From contig OX388317.1 in the NCBI GenBank assembly GCA_947579605.1, positions 19,239,384 through 19,303,383 of the forward strand: a stretch of DNA of 64,000 nucleotides, given 5' to 3'. The notes below the pieces were generated by a model, which searched no databases, was not told the DNA's origin, and saw only the letters and a list, made by a program, of their open reading frames with translations. This DNA is from Athripsodes cinereus. Lineage: Eukaryota; Arthropoda; Insecta; Trichoptera; Leptoceridae. The position numbers were made by a program, and so were the translations under genes. Positions 11,880 through 23,512 of this stretch are shown one piece after another; the stretch's first letter is position 1; every line of letters starts with the position of its first letter.

Positions 11880-12760
11880 TATACAACACCTTTAATATTT
11901 TTTTAGGATAATTTCTAAGGACATTGAAGATTTTGTTATAATATAAGTTCGAATATTTTTGTAAGATATCATACCTTTTTATTAAGGTACGTCAAAACTT
12001 AAATACGATTGATGACTAAGTTTCATCTTAGATTAAAGATGATAAATATGTTGAACGTGATTTTGACGAATTCCTACTTCTATAATATTCTTAAAAACTT
12101 ACAGAAGAGAGGAAGAGAAATCTATTCTACGTTATATATTTTATTATATGGGGTCTTTAGATTTGCGGATAGATTCACTTTCAGTTATTTTAACGAGTAT
12201 CTGTCTTTATTTCCTTGATTGTTCATATAATCGGTCGACTAGAAGTATTACTATCTCGAAGTATATATATTTTGTTTTGATACATCGTGTGTCCATCTGT
12301 CTGGCGTCGTGTTCCAATTATTCAACTTTTGTCTATCGATGCTATGTTTTGGTCAACAAATCTTGAATTTATTTTTTCACAATAATGAATAAAATGCGTG
12401 GATTCACATATTTTACATATATGTTTTTTTATTCTAACCCATCTGTGGAAAAATCTTTTTGATCAACTGTCATCTAAATAATTTGATCCCGCTAGGACTA
12501 TGGTTCCTCTCGAATTACTCAAACGAAACTTCTTCAATTAGCATGTCAATAAACATACTTTTTCTTTCAACATATGGTCGCTTTGACAGTGATTTTTATT
12601 TTATTTTTTTCAATTGTAGGTACCTATACCTGATATTGTTAAATGAAATATTTTTTTTTGAGTCTAGTTAAGTACCTATTGAGATTCTGGTGACTTAAAA
12701 AGGCTTTAATAATTTAGCCCATTAAATTGAGCCTTGAATATGTTAAAATATGTGTGTGCA
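11880..12760. other. AT-rich DNA, nothing recognised
   Basis: Several short open frames on the plus strand are T-rich hydrophobic strings expected from composition. Confidence 0.5.
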
Positions 12761-12769
12761 TAAGATCTC

Positions 12770-12995
12770 ATATCTCATATCTGGGTCATAATGCGTGGAG
12801 AAAAGTACCACATTCTGCGTTCGATTATGACAGGCAAGATAGAGGGACGTCGGGGGGCTGGCAGAAGGCATACACCGTGGCTGCACAATATACGAGATTG
12901 TACTGGAATGAGAGGTGTGAAGGAGTTATTCCAGACAGCGCAGGACCGAGAGGCCTATGCCAGAGTGATCGTCAACGTCAGGGGGACCTGAAAGG
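12770..12995 (+). pseudogene. Non-LTR retrotransposon C-terminal remnant
   Basis: Reads GKIEGRRGAGRRHTPWLHNI, then DREAYARVIVNVRGT and a stop. It matches the better-kept copy at 61944-62324 (GKIEGRRGVGRKQMSWLRNI). A one-base shift separates the upstream ISYLGH from the rest. Confidence 0.8.
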
Positions 12996-13020
12996 GCACC
13001 TACAGAAGAAGATGTAAGAA

Positions 13021-13599
13021 ATAGAAAAGTCATTTATTGAACTTAATAAATAATGGGTATGGTATATAAATAAATACAAAGACCACAAATATTATTTTTT
13101 GAATACTCACCAAAATACTATTTAATATTCAACGGAGTAATTATCAAAATTACGATCAACGTTCAAGAGAGTTGAATTGAATACCTACACAATTAGTGTT
13201 GTATGGTCAGAACGATTAAGTACCCATATTACCTTGATATTGGTAAAGTATATCTATAAAGAATAAAAATGTACGACATGTATCTATCTAATACAATTTA
13301 TTTACTAAACATACAATATGATATGTGTTATGTGTGTAGCCGCATGATAGATAAAGGTAAGCAGGTACTCGATATGCTCTAAGTCAGTCAGATTTTATAA
13401 ATAAATGTCAACGTCACGTAGTGACTGTCCACGTCTATAGTTTAACATAATTAGGTACCTATAATAGTTACTTAGACACTTACTGATATAAATCCCACCT
13501 CCAACCAGATATCCAGGAGTCGTTAATTCCAATGTATAGAAAGAAGTAGAATTTATAATACTTTAAAAATATTTAAATATAGAAAAATGAAAATAAAAC
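13021..13599. other. AT-rich DNA, nothing recognised
   Basis: No supported feature. Confidence 0.5.
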
Positions 13600-14005
13600 A
13601 ATGTAAAGGAATATCTTGGCACTTAACCAAGGCTCAGGAGCGGAAGATATTAAGCTTTAAAAACAAGTTTCTTAGAAGAATTTTGGATGTCAAATGGTAT
13701 GAACATGAACCGGCGCACCCGGCAGAGACCTGTAATCTCCGTAATACTGGAGAGACGGTGGTCCTGGCTGGGACATGTTCTGAGAATGTCCAATGATAGT
13801 TGGCCAAAAAGAGCGTTGTTCTTCCATCTACAAGGGTTCCGTCGGCCCGGGCGTCCCTCTTTCACAATACACCGTTCCTATGACAACGACATCAGAGTGC
13901 AAGGAATGTCGTGGAAAGAGGTGACGCAATTGGCGCAGAGTCGCTCTAATGGAGGAGGCTGGTTTCTGCCCTGTGCTCCCGGGAGGAGCGTTGAGGGCGA
14001 TGAAT
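13600..14005 (+). pseudogene. Non-LTR retrotransposon C-terminal remnant, frameshifted
   Basis: FKNKFLRRILDVKWYE in one frame passes to WSWLGHVLRMSNDSWPKRAL and then GFRRPGRPS in the next. These are the successive blocks of an insect LINE ORF2 tail, interrupted by shifts. The closing ATQLAQSR-like segment recurs at 41343-41436. Confidence 0.8.
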
Positions 14006-14019
14006 AGGAATATAATTAT

Positions 14020-15500
14020 TCCAAGTACTATAAAAGTAAATATATATGAATGTATTGTTTGTAAACAAAAAGGCAATTATGTAACCATTTAGAAGTTTGG
14101 TGAGTATTAGTTTATGTATGGACAATTGTTTTTTTTAAGTTGTCTAACAGGTTTTATTGAATAATTTTGTGATCTAGTCTTCCTAAGAGTCTACCATTCT
14201 ACGTTGTGTTCGTGATACCTAAATCGCTCGCAAACGAATGGATAGTCTCGATTAGAATAGAATTGAATATTTGTAAACAACATCGTTCCTACAATAATTA
14301 TTGATGATTGCCGTTGAATTGTTGAATTATCTCAATAATTTGGTACTGAATATTTATCTAGGTATCTATCTATCTATTTGCCAATCAGTAAAGAATAATG
14401 ACATCATTTTATTAGCAGTTGTATGTAATAGTGACAACTGAATGATAAATAGGTTTTAATTGGTGTAGTTATTCTGTAGATATAACAATATACTCCTATC
14501 TACACCAATTTATTTAGTACATATTTATCAAAATATGACTTCATATTTTGTGATAGCAACATTGAGCATGCTCAGGGGGGCAAAAAGGCCACTTTATATA
14601 GATCATAACAGGATCATATAAGGAATTGCAAAACAATTTATAAAATATGAATTGCGCGCAATTCATATCAGCAATTTATCAGTACACGTATCTTTCATTT
14701 CCATCTCCTTTTTCACTCTATTTGGGTCCATTTTACGATATTTACCTATTTTATTTTTATGGGTTAGGTAGTTAGAAAAAATCGCGCTTCTAGGATTAAC
14801 TCGTCCTTTGCACAAATTTATTTGTTTCGTAAAAATTCTGTCATGTTTATTTTCCAATGTTGATTTTTTGTGCAATAAAGATTTTTATTATTATTTTTCA
14901 ATGTACATCGGTTACAATATGTATTTCAAATCAATTCAAAGTATCATAAAAATATTAGTTATACAATTCAATGCACAAATGGCGAGTTTATCGCTAGAAT
15001 GCGATGTATTACAACTAACCCAGGGCATGGACATTTTGATATTCCTCATGGACAACCAAGATACCCATCTTCATCAGCCTCATTGCGTCCATTGATAAAC
15101 ATAGGATATCCTTTATATCTCCATATCTTTCTTATTTGTAAATATCTTTTTCCGTTTACCTCTTCTCGTTGATTCAGTAATCATTATTCAAACATTTTTT
15201 ATAAATCTCCTACATTTCATTTCAGAAAATTTATTGTATTGTAATTTATGTAAGACACCATATTCTTTGTCAAACACCACATTGCAGGGAAAAAATAATT
15301 GGGCACACTTTTTGAATTCACTGTTTTTTTCTGTAAACAATTAGTTTTTTCCAAAACATTGCATATCATGCCAATTAAAGAACATGTTTTGGAGGACATA
15401 AACGAGTATTTATAATATATTATGTATATTTGCTACCCGCTTTAGACAGACCATCTTGCGAGTAGCTCCTCAACACTACTTTTTAGTAGCCAACAGGAAA
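14020..15500. other. AT-rich DNA with a MITE fragment
   Basis: Contains a partial inverted M1 MITE at about 14573-14660 ('ggggggcaaaaaggccac', 'gatcataacaggatcatat') and a short hairpin at 14455-14512 with TTGGTGTAG/CTACACCAA arms. Otherwise nothing is recognised. Confidence 0.5.
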
Positions 15501-15529
15501 GAAGAAATAAAAGATTACAAGAAAATAAA

Positions 15530-15535
15530 TTTATT
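15530..15535 (-). terminator. Probable polyadenylation signal of GST gene B
   Basis: Canonical AATAAA on the minus strand, about 69 bp past the stop codon at 15604-15606. Confidence 0.5.
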
Positions 15536-15603
15536 TAAAAATCAAAATATTAAATATCTCATCGGTTTTTCCAGTGCTGATTGGTGAAATCTTATGAATT
15601 AAA

Positions 15604-18600
15604 TTAATATTCAGTTACTGGCCTAAACTTGATGTATTCCTGGAGATCTGGATGAGCATTCACCTTGTCCAACACAGACTTTAGGTTAAGATAACCTTCT
15701 CCAATATTGAATTCAAGAAGGAAACTGTAGAAATCATGAATCCCGTAGAAGTACAAGTCCAACCAACTCAGCTGAAAAAGAAAAGAAAATTCATCAGTAT
15801 TCGAAAGTCAAAAATTAGTAAGTGTTAGGACTGAAAGGTTCCATATTATTTCTAATTAATTAATTTCATATGCTTGGTTATCACATGTACTCGTTTATGT
15901 TCCCCAACATCTTTTTTATAATTTGACATGATTTGCTATGTTTTAGAAAGAACTTATTGCTTTCAGAAGAATCGGAGAGTTTAAAAATGTAACCAATTTA
16001 TTTTGTAACATCAATGAACAATATGGCGTTCTTACAGAAACTGGTAAAATAAAATGTAGAAACAAAAAAAAATGTAGTTGACATACTGAATAACTCAAAG
16101 AGTCAAGAGAAAAGATAAATAAATAAATAAATTGATGAAGATTTTCACAAGGATGAACCACGCACCTGTTTGCTAAGAGATTCAAACAACAAGAGGTACA
16201 TAGGTTCACATTACAGGTTTTCTGAGTCATGAGGTGATTTTTTGAAGCAACTAAAAGTATTAGATTCTTATGATTACCTTTCCGTTAGCAAAGTATCCGC
16301 CGCTATTTTTTACGGTCTCATCCAAATATTTCAGGTATTTTGGGACGAATGTCTTTTTCAGCTCGTTCATTTTCCTTTCACGGGCTGCAGCATTTTCGAT
16401 ATCTTTTAAACTGTTCAGTTCTGAAAACCATAACAAAAATTAGACTTAATTAACCCTCCAATTCCCAACGTCACCTACAGGTGCTGCGATTTCAAAAAAA
16501 TATTAAAAATATGTGGAATTTTATTATTATTTTTATTTTGGTATTATATTTTTGTACAATGGTTTTACAATCCAAATGTGTATATTTTTGTACGACTGGC
16601 AACACTAAACTTACGTATTTTCTCATTTTTTGTCAGCTCTTGGCGGGAATATTGGTGTTATTGTTACGTTCCGAAATAAACATCAATAAAAAATGTCTAA
16701 ATAGTAATTTTCGTGAAAAAATTTTTCAAAAACAGAATTATAAAGGATCAATTTAGTATTTACACAAATTTTTAATCATGATTTCATTTAAATATTCGAT
16801 TTATAGCTATTTAAAACTGCAATATCACCTCCAGGTGACATTGGGCATGACAGGTACATTATTGAACAAATTTAAGAACCATTTATTTGCATAGTATTAA
16901 TTCTTGTTTTTTGTTAATTTTATTAGGCCTTGTGCCCAAAAATGGTTCTTTTGGTAAGCTGAAAATGTATTTTGGATACTTGAACAAAAAATTCTGAAAT
17001 AACTTTGTTTCTGTTGCTTCAAACCACATATCGATAGATGAATCAATGGTACCATATTATGGGCATTATGGGAGAAAGCAGCACATAAAGCAAAAACCTT
17101 TAAGATTTAGTTACAAGATATGGGCAGCGGCTACTTGTTTCGAGTACCTCGTCAATTTTGAGCCTTATCCTTGTAAAATTTTTATAATATCAAACACATC
17201 TATGTGGAAAAAATCGTTTTCTTGAATTAAAAATGTAATTTTGCCTTATAAAAATATGTTTTTAAAATATTTATTTCTAGTAATAATGTACTACACTACA
17301 TAAATTTATGTGGTGTAGTACATAATTACTATAACTAAATATTTTAAAAATGTTTTGTGAATACTACATTGTTTTTGCTAATAAAATCAAACAAAAATAT
17401 GTTTTTTTATGTTTTTGTTTAATTTGGTATCTACAATGCCCAATGTCACCCTCAGGTGCCACCTCCCCCATAAAAAAACTACATAAAATTATCATTTTTT
17501 GTCGATCGTCCATTACTTTGGACTCCATATAGACCCCGTATACAAAATTTCATAGGAATACTATGATTAGGGAAGGCATGGGAATTGGAGGGTTAACTTA
17601 AAAGATCTCTGATATTTGAACTACTATTATTTGAAAAATAAATAGAGATACAGTTTTCATAAAAAAAATCCAGCCAAAGTTACGGAAAAATATTGAGTAG
17701 AATTAATTGATATCTGCTGTGATATCAGAACCTCTATAAAATGTTTTCGACGCAAATCAAAATAATTTTTGATCATCGGTTGCAATTATTTTATGTTAAT
17801 GGAACCTAAAAGTGTAATTCATTTTGATTCACACTGTAGAAATATAATATTTTATCTAATATGCGTATGCAAAGGGGTCCACTAGCTACACTATTTATAA
17901 AATTATGCATGATGGCATAGATAGGTAGGTAGACAGTACATTTAAGGAATGTTAATTTATCATGTACAAATTAGGAGTATAAAATTGTTGAGTAATTAAT
18001 TAAGAATTTATGTCACTTTACAGTGAGCAATAAAACACGTGTATTCTTTAATCTAGTAAACATAATAATTAGGCAAATAGATGTTTATTATTACATATTA
18101 TTCTTTACATACTAAGCCATATAAGATATAAACAATCGACGGAGTAGTTTTACAAAAAAAAACGTATAAAAATATGTAGTGTATAATACTATGAAACCTT
18201 GTGCATTGAGTAATTTAACAATGTTTGATTAAGCGATTGATTGTCCAATAACATATCTACCTTATATTATTGCCCTTATCTAACTGATAGTGTCTAGGTA
18301 ATGTAATTTACATTATACGAGTATATCTATGTTGAGTAATTCCTAACAATACTTCAATAATCAATTCAATATGCTACGTTCAAGGAACTCGATTCCGATT
18401 GATAAACAATCCCATAAAAATATAATATTATGAATGTACCTGAAGATCTACATATATCAAATATATTATTATCATTATCGCCTAACGTACGAAACATTGT
18501 AGGTTCATTTATTTTAAAACAAAAAATATGAATCTGGATTTGAAATAAACTTAAATACATCCCAAATACGCTAACATTAGCTGATATGCTTGAATAGTGA

Positions 18601-21600
18601 AAGCAGTCGTTGTTGGACGCCTGATGGTGGTGTGGAATCCACAATTTCTCGATTGATAGACTGCGACTGTCTATCACTCTACCAATACCTTACTTCTTTA
18701 TAACATAGATTATTGTTGGAATGGCCCCTACAAGACTGCCATACCGGGCCCTCTGGAAACAGAGACCAGCGGAGTGGAAAACAAATAGAAGAGCTCCGAG
18801 AAAAACATGGTTGAAACACATCGAGCCCGACCTTCTCCACAGACGACTGAAGCCCGAGGATGCAAAGAGCATTGCCGCTGACAAGAGCTGGTCAGAACTG
18901 GTTCAAGACCCACGGGGGGCACCCACTGCCGCATATAGCCTCCGTACACGTGAACGACCTTATTCAGCAAGGGCTCCATAAGTAAAGTAAGTATTGTTGG
19001 ATAATTGGTACCTTACACATTGGTCATGTTTGTCTGAATTATGGAATAACGCAAATTAATTTAAATTGTCTATTTTCAAGTCACTTATTTTTTTAATTTA
19101 AATTGTCTATTTTAAAGTAACTTCTTTTGTTGTTGTTTTGTTTTTCTTCTTTTGTATTTTAGTATTTGGTTTTGTATTATTATTTTAACTTTATTTTTAG
19201 CTATGTAAGTGTATATATTGAATACAAATGTGCAATCTGTAAATGGGTTAACGATTCTAAATTGTAATATGTTTTATTTGTGTAAAACCTGTAGATGTGC
19301 CAATGGAATAAAAAAATAAAAGCAAGATAGAGTCATCATGCAAATTTATGCTTGCATCATACATACATAGATCAGCGGTGAGAGTTGAAAGCTTGAAAAA
19401 GATTAAAAGATAAATTAAATGCAAGTGATATTGATTAATTATTATTGATATAAAATGATTTCAATTAATTATAAATTAGAACACAATATTACCATTAAAA
19501 TCACAACATAAAATTAAATTTCATTCGTTATCAAATTGTGCAACGTTATCGTAAAATCAATCCTAACGTCTCCGTGGTTAAGTGGAAATCATCGGTGCAT
19601 TTATCAAGATCTTATAGAAGGTAAAAAAAACGAGATTAAAAATTGTTTGAAGGAAACAATGAATGAGCAATTTGTGCAATAAAGGCATTCAAAGGTGATG
19701 AATGTTCCGAGAATCGTGTGAATATGTTTATTTTGGGAGTTTTTCGAGGGTTGGAAGACGCTATAGGGACATCGAAAGAAGAAAAGTGGGCAGCCAGCAA
19801 TGGTAACGTGTCGAACAGGGCAAAAATGCTGGAACACAACACCATTCTGGTACAAACACTTTTCTTTTTAAGGGAAATATGGATGTGGTTTAAGATGGAG
19901 TTAAAGAAGTTAAGTATAAATTCAGTGGAAATGCGATCGCAAAGAAGAATTGTTGCTAGATTGAGGAACGAGAATATCAGAAGAATGGGAAGATACAAGA
20001 GGAATGTTGTGTATAGATGCATGTAAATAAGTTACGATGGTTTGGACATGTGGAGCGTTTGGATGATGTTAGAAGCATGACGAAGAGGATTATCTGCCTA
20101 AAATACGGGGTGTGGCAAAGCGCAGACGGTCGAGAACAATGTAGTTTGATCACATGGGTCAAATTCTCAAGGACTACTGCGTGCTGAGTATGAGAAACCG
20201 GCGTGCCAGTATGAGAAGTTGTATGAATTTAGAGGAAACGAAAGAAGTATGTTAGGATAGGTCTATATGGCGTTTCATACTTTCTGCCTACCCCAAATGG
20301 GACACGGCATGAGGGTAAAGATAAAGAAAACTGTATTGCTGGATGACGTTTTCTATGTCTGTTTCGTAACGTGGATGGTGTCATATAAATTCTATAGTAG
20401 GCATATTGAATTTCTAGGAATGCTTAGAAAAAAATTACATTAATTTAATATTTTTTTAAGTAGGTAGGTACATGTAATTTTTTTGGTTTACAATTATTCA
20501 AGAGAAAAAGCAGTAGGTATGTAGGAGATTGAATTTCTCTCAATTACTTTTTCTGGGAATATCTCAGCGTACAGTTTATTTCTTCGGTAAATGCGGCTCG
20601 ACGAGACGAGAAATTTGATAGGTCTCAAGTTATCATTTTTGAAAAAAAATCACATGGGACGATTCACCGACGCTATAATAATTTGTCTTCCATTCACGAA
20701 GACGAGGTTTCGATTATCAATTGAGTGTAGGTACATATTCATCTATTTTATTTATCTCCCACATGTGATAAACTAGCGATTCAACACATAATAAAATAAA
20801 TATGAAGGTCGTCGTCCCCGTGATATAAAATTATAAGATGTTCATAATGCGTGACACACCCCATCACTGAACAGAAGATATATATGAATATATAAACTTC
20901 ACATAAAAAAATCTTCAAAAATGAGTTAGTATCATAATTTAAACGAGTAAATTACATTCTATCATTCCTAAAATAATTGAGCAGCTAAAACCAACAAAGT
21001 TTCTGTGATTGGATTATTTTTAAGCTCAAAAATCATGTACCTACCAGTGTTTCTTTAAAATAAGTGTGACATGTTATGTAAAACCATTCATACTTATAAC
21101 TAGATTTTTGTTTGCAACTTACTCGCCACGAAATCTGCCAATACATCAGAGGCCATATCGATATGGAGTTTTTCATTATCATTGTCTCCATCTAAATTGA
21201 TTTTCCTGGCGAGATATCGGCAGATGGCTTTGCTCTGGTGCATCCTCATTCCATCAATTTCCAGCATTGGAAGCTGGTTCATTGGAACCTCTGGAATTGA
21301 CAAGATTCAAAGCATAGTGGTTAGATAGAGGTTTATCATTCATTCATACCATCACGGCATTTCCCACAAATGGAATGCCAGCGGGTTAACTGCATGTAAA
21401 CATACAACTCCGTGACAATAGAAGATTAGACAGTCAGAATGGTTGGTATACCACATCGTCGAGCTGAGGTTTTTTTTTAATGTCTTAAACGTGATGTTTT
21501 ACGAATTTAAATTTAGATTGTGTCAAGAGTAGCCCTGCTGCCTTTTACAGTTCACCCGAAAACCAACGAAAGAAAGTGGAACACCTATTCTTCGCCGGGG

Positions 21601-22397
21601 AATCTACGTAAAGTAAAGTAAAAAATTGAAAGATACAATTCCTTTTGTGGAAATCAGTCACCAAACAAAAGTAGGCAAATATTTTGGATCGTATTGCAAA
21701 GTCTAAATGACAAAGACCAGATTATGTGACTATTTAGGAAGTTTACCAACTGACATCTAGAATCCTGGAATGGAGAACTTAAGATGAAAAAAAAGGAATA
21801 GTTTATCCACAAAAAAATAATGGAAGAAAATATATATGTGCATAATTCTTGATGCTGACAGGTTTTGGACGACAGCAGTTCAAGAAAGATAATTTAAAAA
21901 AGGCCTGTTTATAGCAGTAGAAAGATAGCTGAAGAAGAAATCAGATGTTTGTATAGAAACATAGATGGTTCAAATTTTACAATCTTTTATAATTGAGTGA
22001 CTAGGTTTCTATTTACGGAGTCGTAGGAGTCGTAGGACTCTTGAAATATCCGGGAAAAGAGGTTATTTTAACCTTACAAAATCACTGTAATGTAAGTCGA
22101 AACCATGTCACTTAATTATTAAAAATAAATAAAACTTTAACGATCTATTTGCTTACAAAAATTTATATAAAGTTTAACAAAACAAACGTCAACTTAAGGA
22201 AAATTAACCATTTAAAAACTCTGCAATAGATAAGGGTGTTTTAAACTATAATTACCTTTTTTCAGATCTGGCCACTCGCTGCCATAGGCATCAACTCTTT
22301 TATCCTCAAATTTTATTTTGGCCAGTGTCAAAAGCAACCTGATTCCTTCTCCCAGACCCTTTAGATCGAAATATGTCAATATTGCTGTGTCAGACAT
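15604..22397 (-). CDS. Sigma-class glutathione S-transferase, gene B (4 exons, complete)
   Basis: Exons on the minus strand: 22256-22397, 21123-21290, 16278-16420 and 15604-15771, that is 142, 168, 143 and 168 bp, exactly as in gene A and with the same phases (1, 1, 0). The 206-residue protein has Tyr9 in LTYFDLKGLGEGIR, Pro55 in NQLPMLEIDG, and Gln66-Ser67 in HQSKAICRY; it ends FRPVTEY. By hand count 119 of 206 residues match gene A, highest in exon 2 (39 of 56) and lowest in exon 3 (23 of 48). A differs by Gly for the Pro of the usual ALGEPIR motif (GLGEGIR here), a small departure near the active site. Intron 2 is 4.7 kb, against 0.5 kb in A, because of transposon insertions. Expected role: cytosolic glutathione transferase. 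Both copies look intact, so both may be expressed. Confidence 0.95.
17025..17221 (+). pseudogene. piggyBac transposase fragment
   Basis: Open frame of about 65 codons with the conserved block SIDESMVPYYG, containing the first Asp of the DDD catalytic triad, followed by KPLRFSYKIW. An in-frame TGA closely precedes it and a TGA ends it; no other transposase block is readable. It is a decayed remnant within the TTAA-flanked element. Confidence 0.75.
17275..17335. repeat. Palindrome inside the piggyBac-type element
   Basis: Near-perfect inverted repeat around ATGTACTACACTACATAAAT and its complement, able to form a stem of about 22 bp with almost no loop. Confidence 0.6.
18721..18991 (+). mobile_element. 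5'-truncated non-LTR retrotransposon tail in intron 2 of GST B
   Basis: An open frame from 18721 ends at 18981 with RTRERPYSARAP. It resembles the C-terminus of insect retrotransposon ORF2 remnants and is followed by an AGTAAAGTAAG tail. The insert is flanked by perfect 10-bp repeats TATTGTTGGA at 18711-18720 and 18992-19001. The same tail ends the element at 58381-58865, which suggests related families. Confidence 0.7.
19700..20260 (+). mobile_element. Decayed non-LTR retrotransposon ORF2 C-terminus
   Basis: Two adjacent frames on the plus strand together read like the end of an insect reverse-transcriptase ORF. The first contains SVEMRSQRRIVARLRNENI; the second contains NKLRWFGHVERLDD, the common '(L)RWFGHV.R..D' signature. 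A stop at 20024-20026 separates them, so it is dead. It lies in intron 2 of GST B. Confidence 0.65.
21519..21540. repeat. Solo end of the 211-bp palindromic MITE family
   Basis: GTCAAGAGTAGCCCTGC matches the terminal repeat of the MITE at 38300-38510. Only this end is present. Confidence 0.5.
21640..21960 (+). mobile_element. Very decayed retrotransposon tail
   Basis: Its last part resembles the '..AVERRLKKKK' end with a GAAGAA tail that is clear at 52356-52500. Stops are frequent and no long frame remains. It lies in intron 1 of GST B. Confidence 0.35.
21985..22140. repeat. Fold-back repeat with GTCGAAACC arm
   Basis: The right arm near 22083-22130 reads GTAAGTCGAAACCATGTCAC then TTAATTATTAAA. 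A degenerate inverted copy lies at about 21990-22017 (gagtgactaggtttc). Same layout as 7264-7490. Confidence 0.5.
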
Positions 22398-22461
22398 ATT
22401 GAAAATTTTAAAATAAATAAAATAAAATAAATAAAATAACTATCGTATATACGTTGTGATC

Positions 22462-22585
22462 AGCACTGAAGAAAACGTCTAACTAAATAGTTAAAACTCA
22501 ACATAATTATTTTTCAGATTAAGATAACAACATTTTTCTTATCTGTCTCCGAATGCGTCTTTCCATCACAATTATTGCTTATCTA
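22462..22585 (-). promoter_or_regulatory. Putative initiator and GATA-type sites upstream of GST gene B
   Basis: An initiator TTCAGTGC is on the minus strand at about 22463-22470, 70 bp before the ATG. No good TATA box is seen 30 bp upstream, unlike gene A. GATA-factor-like motifs (GATAAG or GATAA on one strand or the other) occur near 22521-22528, 22538-22545 and 22575-22583. GATA factors often drive gut and fat-body genes in insects, so this is a plausible but unproven enhancer cluster. Confidence 0.35.
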
Positions 22586-23299
22586 TGAAACGATTATAAA
22601 AATATAAGATTAAAAAGTAATAAAATAATAAAGTCTATGATAAAAATGGGTTTTAAATGATAAGTAGGTTGAAATTTACACTATAAAGTATATGCATCAT
22701 TGTTAAGTTTCAAGGAATTTAAAATACACATTCTTTATTTAAACTACGAACACTTTATCTATGGTTTAAATTTAAAATGAAGTGGAACACTTTACCAATA
22801 ATTCAGTAGATTTTTTTTTGTCTAATATTCAGTAGATTTTTATTTTGTTGGTGTTCTACACAGAATTCCATACAAAACCTAGAACCCTGACTCATTTACA
22901 AAAGTGAGGCGAAAATCTATGATTTTTAAACAGAACGGTTGACGAAAGCGTGTGGTGTTTCCTACATTTTGTGAAGTATTTCTCGCATTTTTATAAAAAT
23001 ATATCATTTTTACATTTATAAAAAATAATTGGACATTTTTTGAAGTTCTTGTCGACGTTTTAAGCGATTTACCACACTTCTTTTCGCCAACCGATCTGTC
23101 AAAAGTGCCGAAAAATGGTGCCTCACTTTATTACAATGAAAATACATACGAGTACTCCATCTAGGTATTATATATAAAAATCTATGGTGTTCTATAACAG
23201 GAAGATATTCGTGAAATCTCGTGTAGGTTTCAATGATTTAACTTCTACAATTCAACGTTGAGGTACTCGTATATCACCGATTCTAAATTTCTCATTATT
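22586..23299. other. AT-rich DNA upstream of GST B, nothing recognised
   Basis: No gene seen. Confidence 0.45.
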
Positions 23300-23512
23300 A
23301 TTAACATAACATAACATGCATAAACAATTCACACAGATCGAGCCAGTCCCAAACTAAGATTGAATATTGTTTTATGGGTACCAACACAACGATACACATA
23401 TATACAATGCACTAAACACATATACATGTAACACCCAGACCCAGGACAATTTTTGAAATAGGACATTCATCATTTTGACCTGGCCGGGAATTGAACCCGG
23501 GACATGCAGAAA
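23300..23512 (-). mobile_element. SINE family 2, copy with tRNA-like head
   Basis: On the minus strand a canonical B box GGTTCAATTCC at about 23487-23500 is followed by the family body: 'ggtacccataaaacaat', 'tagtttgggactggctcga', 'gtgtgaattgtttatgc', and a TTATG tail. It shows that the shorter copies at 2335, 6775 and 34390 are 5'-truncated. Confidence 0.65.

Larger units (their letters stand above)
16454..17592 (+). mobile_element. Degenerate piggyBac-type transposon in intron 2 of GST B
   Basis: A 1139-bp element flanked by TTAA at 16450-16453 and 17593-17596. Its ends are perfect 14-bp inverted repeats CCCTCCAATTCCCA. The TTAA target and CCC start are the piggyBac signature. Inside, on the plus strand from 17025, a reading frame gives HISIDESMVPYYGHYGRKQ and then KPLRFSYKIWA. 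This is the block around the first catalytic Asp of piggyBac (DDE_Tnp_1_7) transposases. A stop lies just upstream, so the gene is dead. Three motifs of the form CACCT(N)CAGGTG or close to it recur near 16473, 16829 and 17449, perhaps subterminal transposase sites. A 60-bp palindrome centred near 17305 is also inside. Confidence 0.85.
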
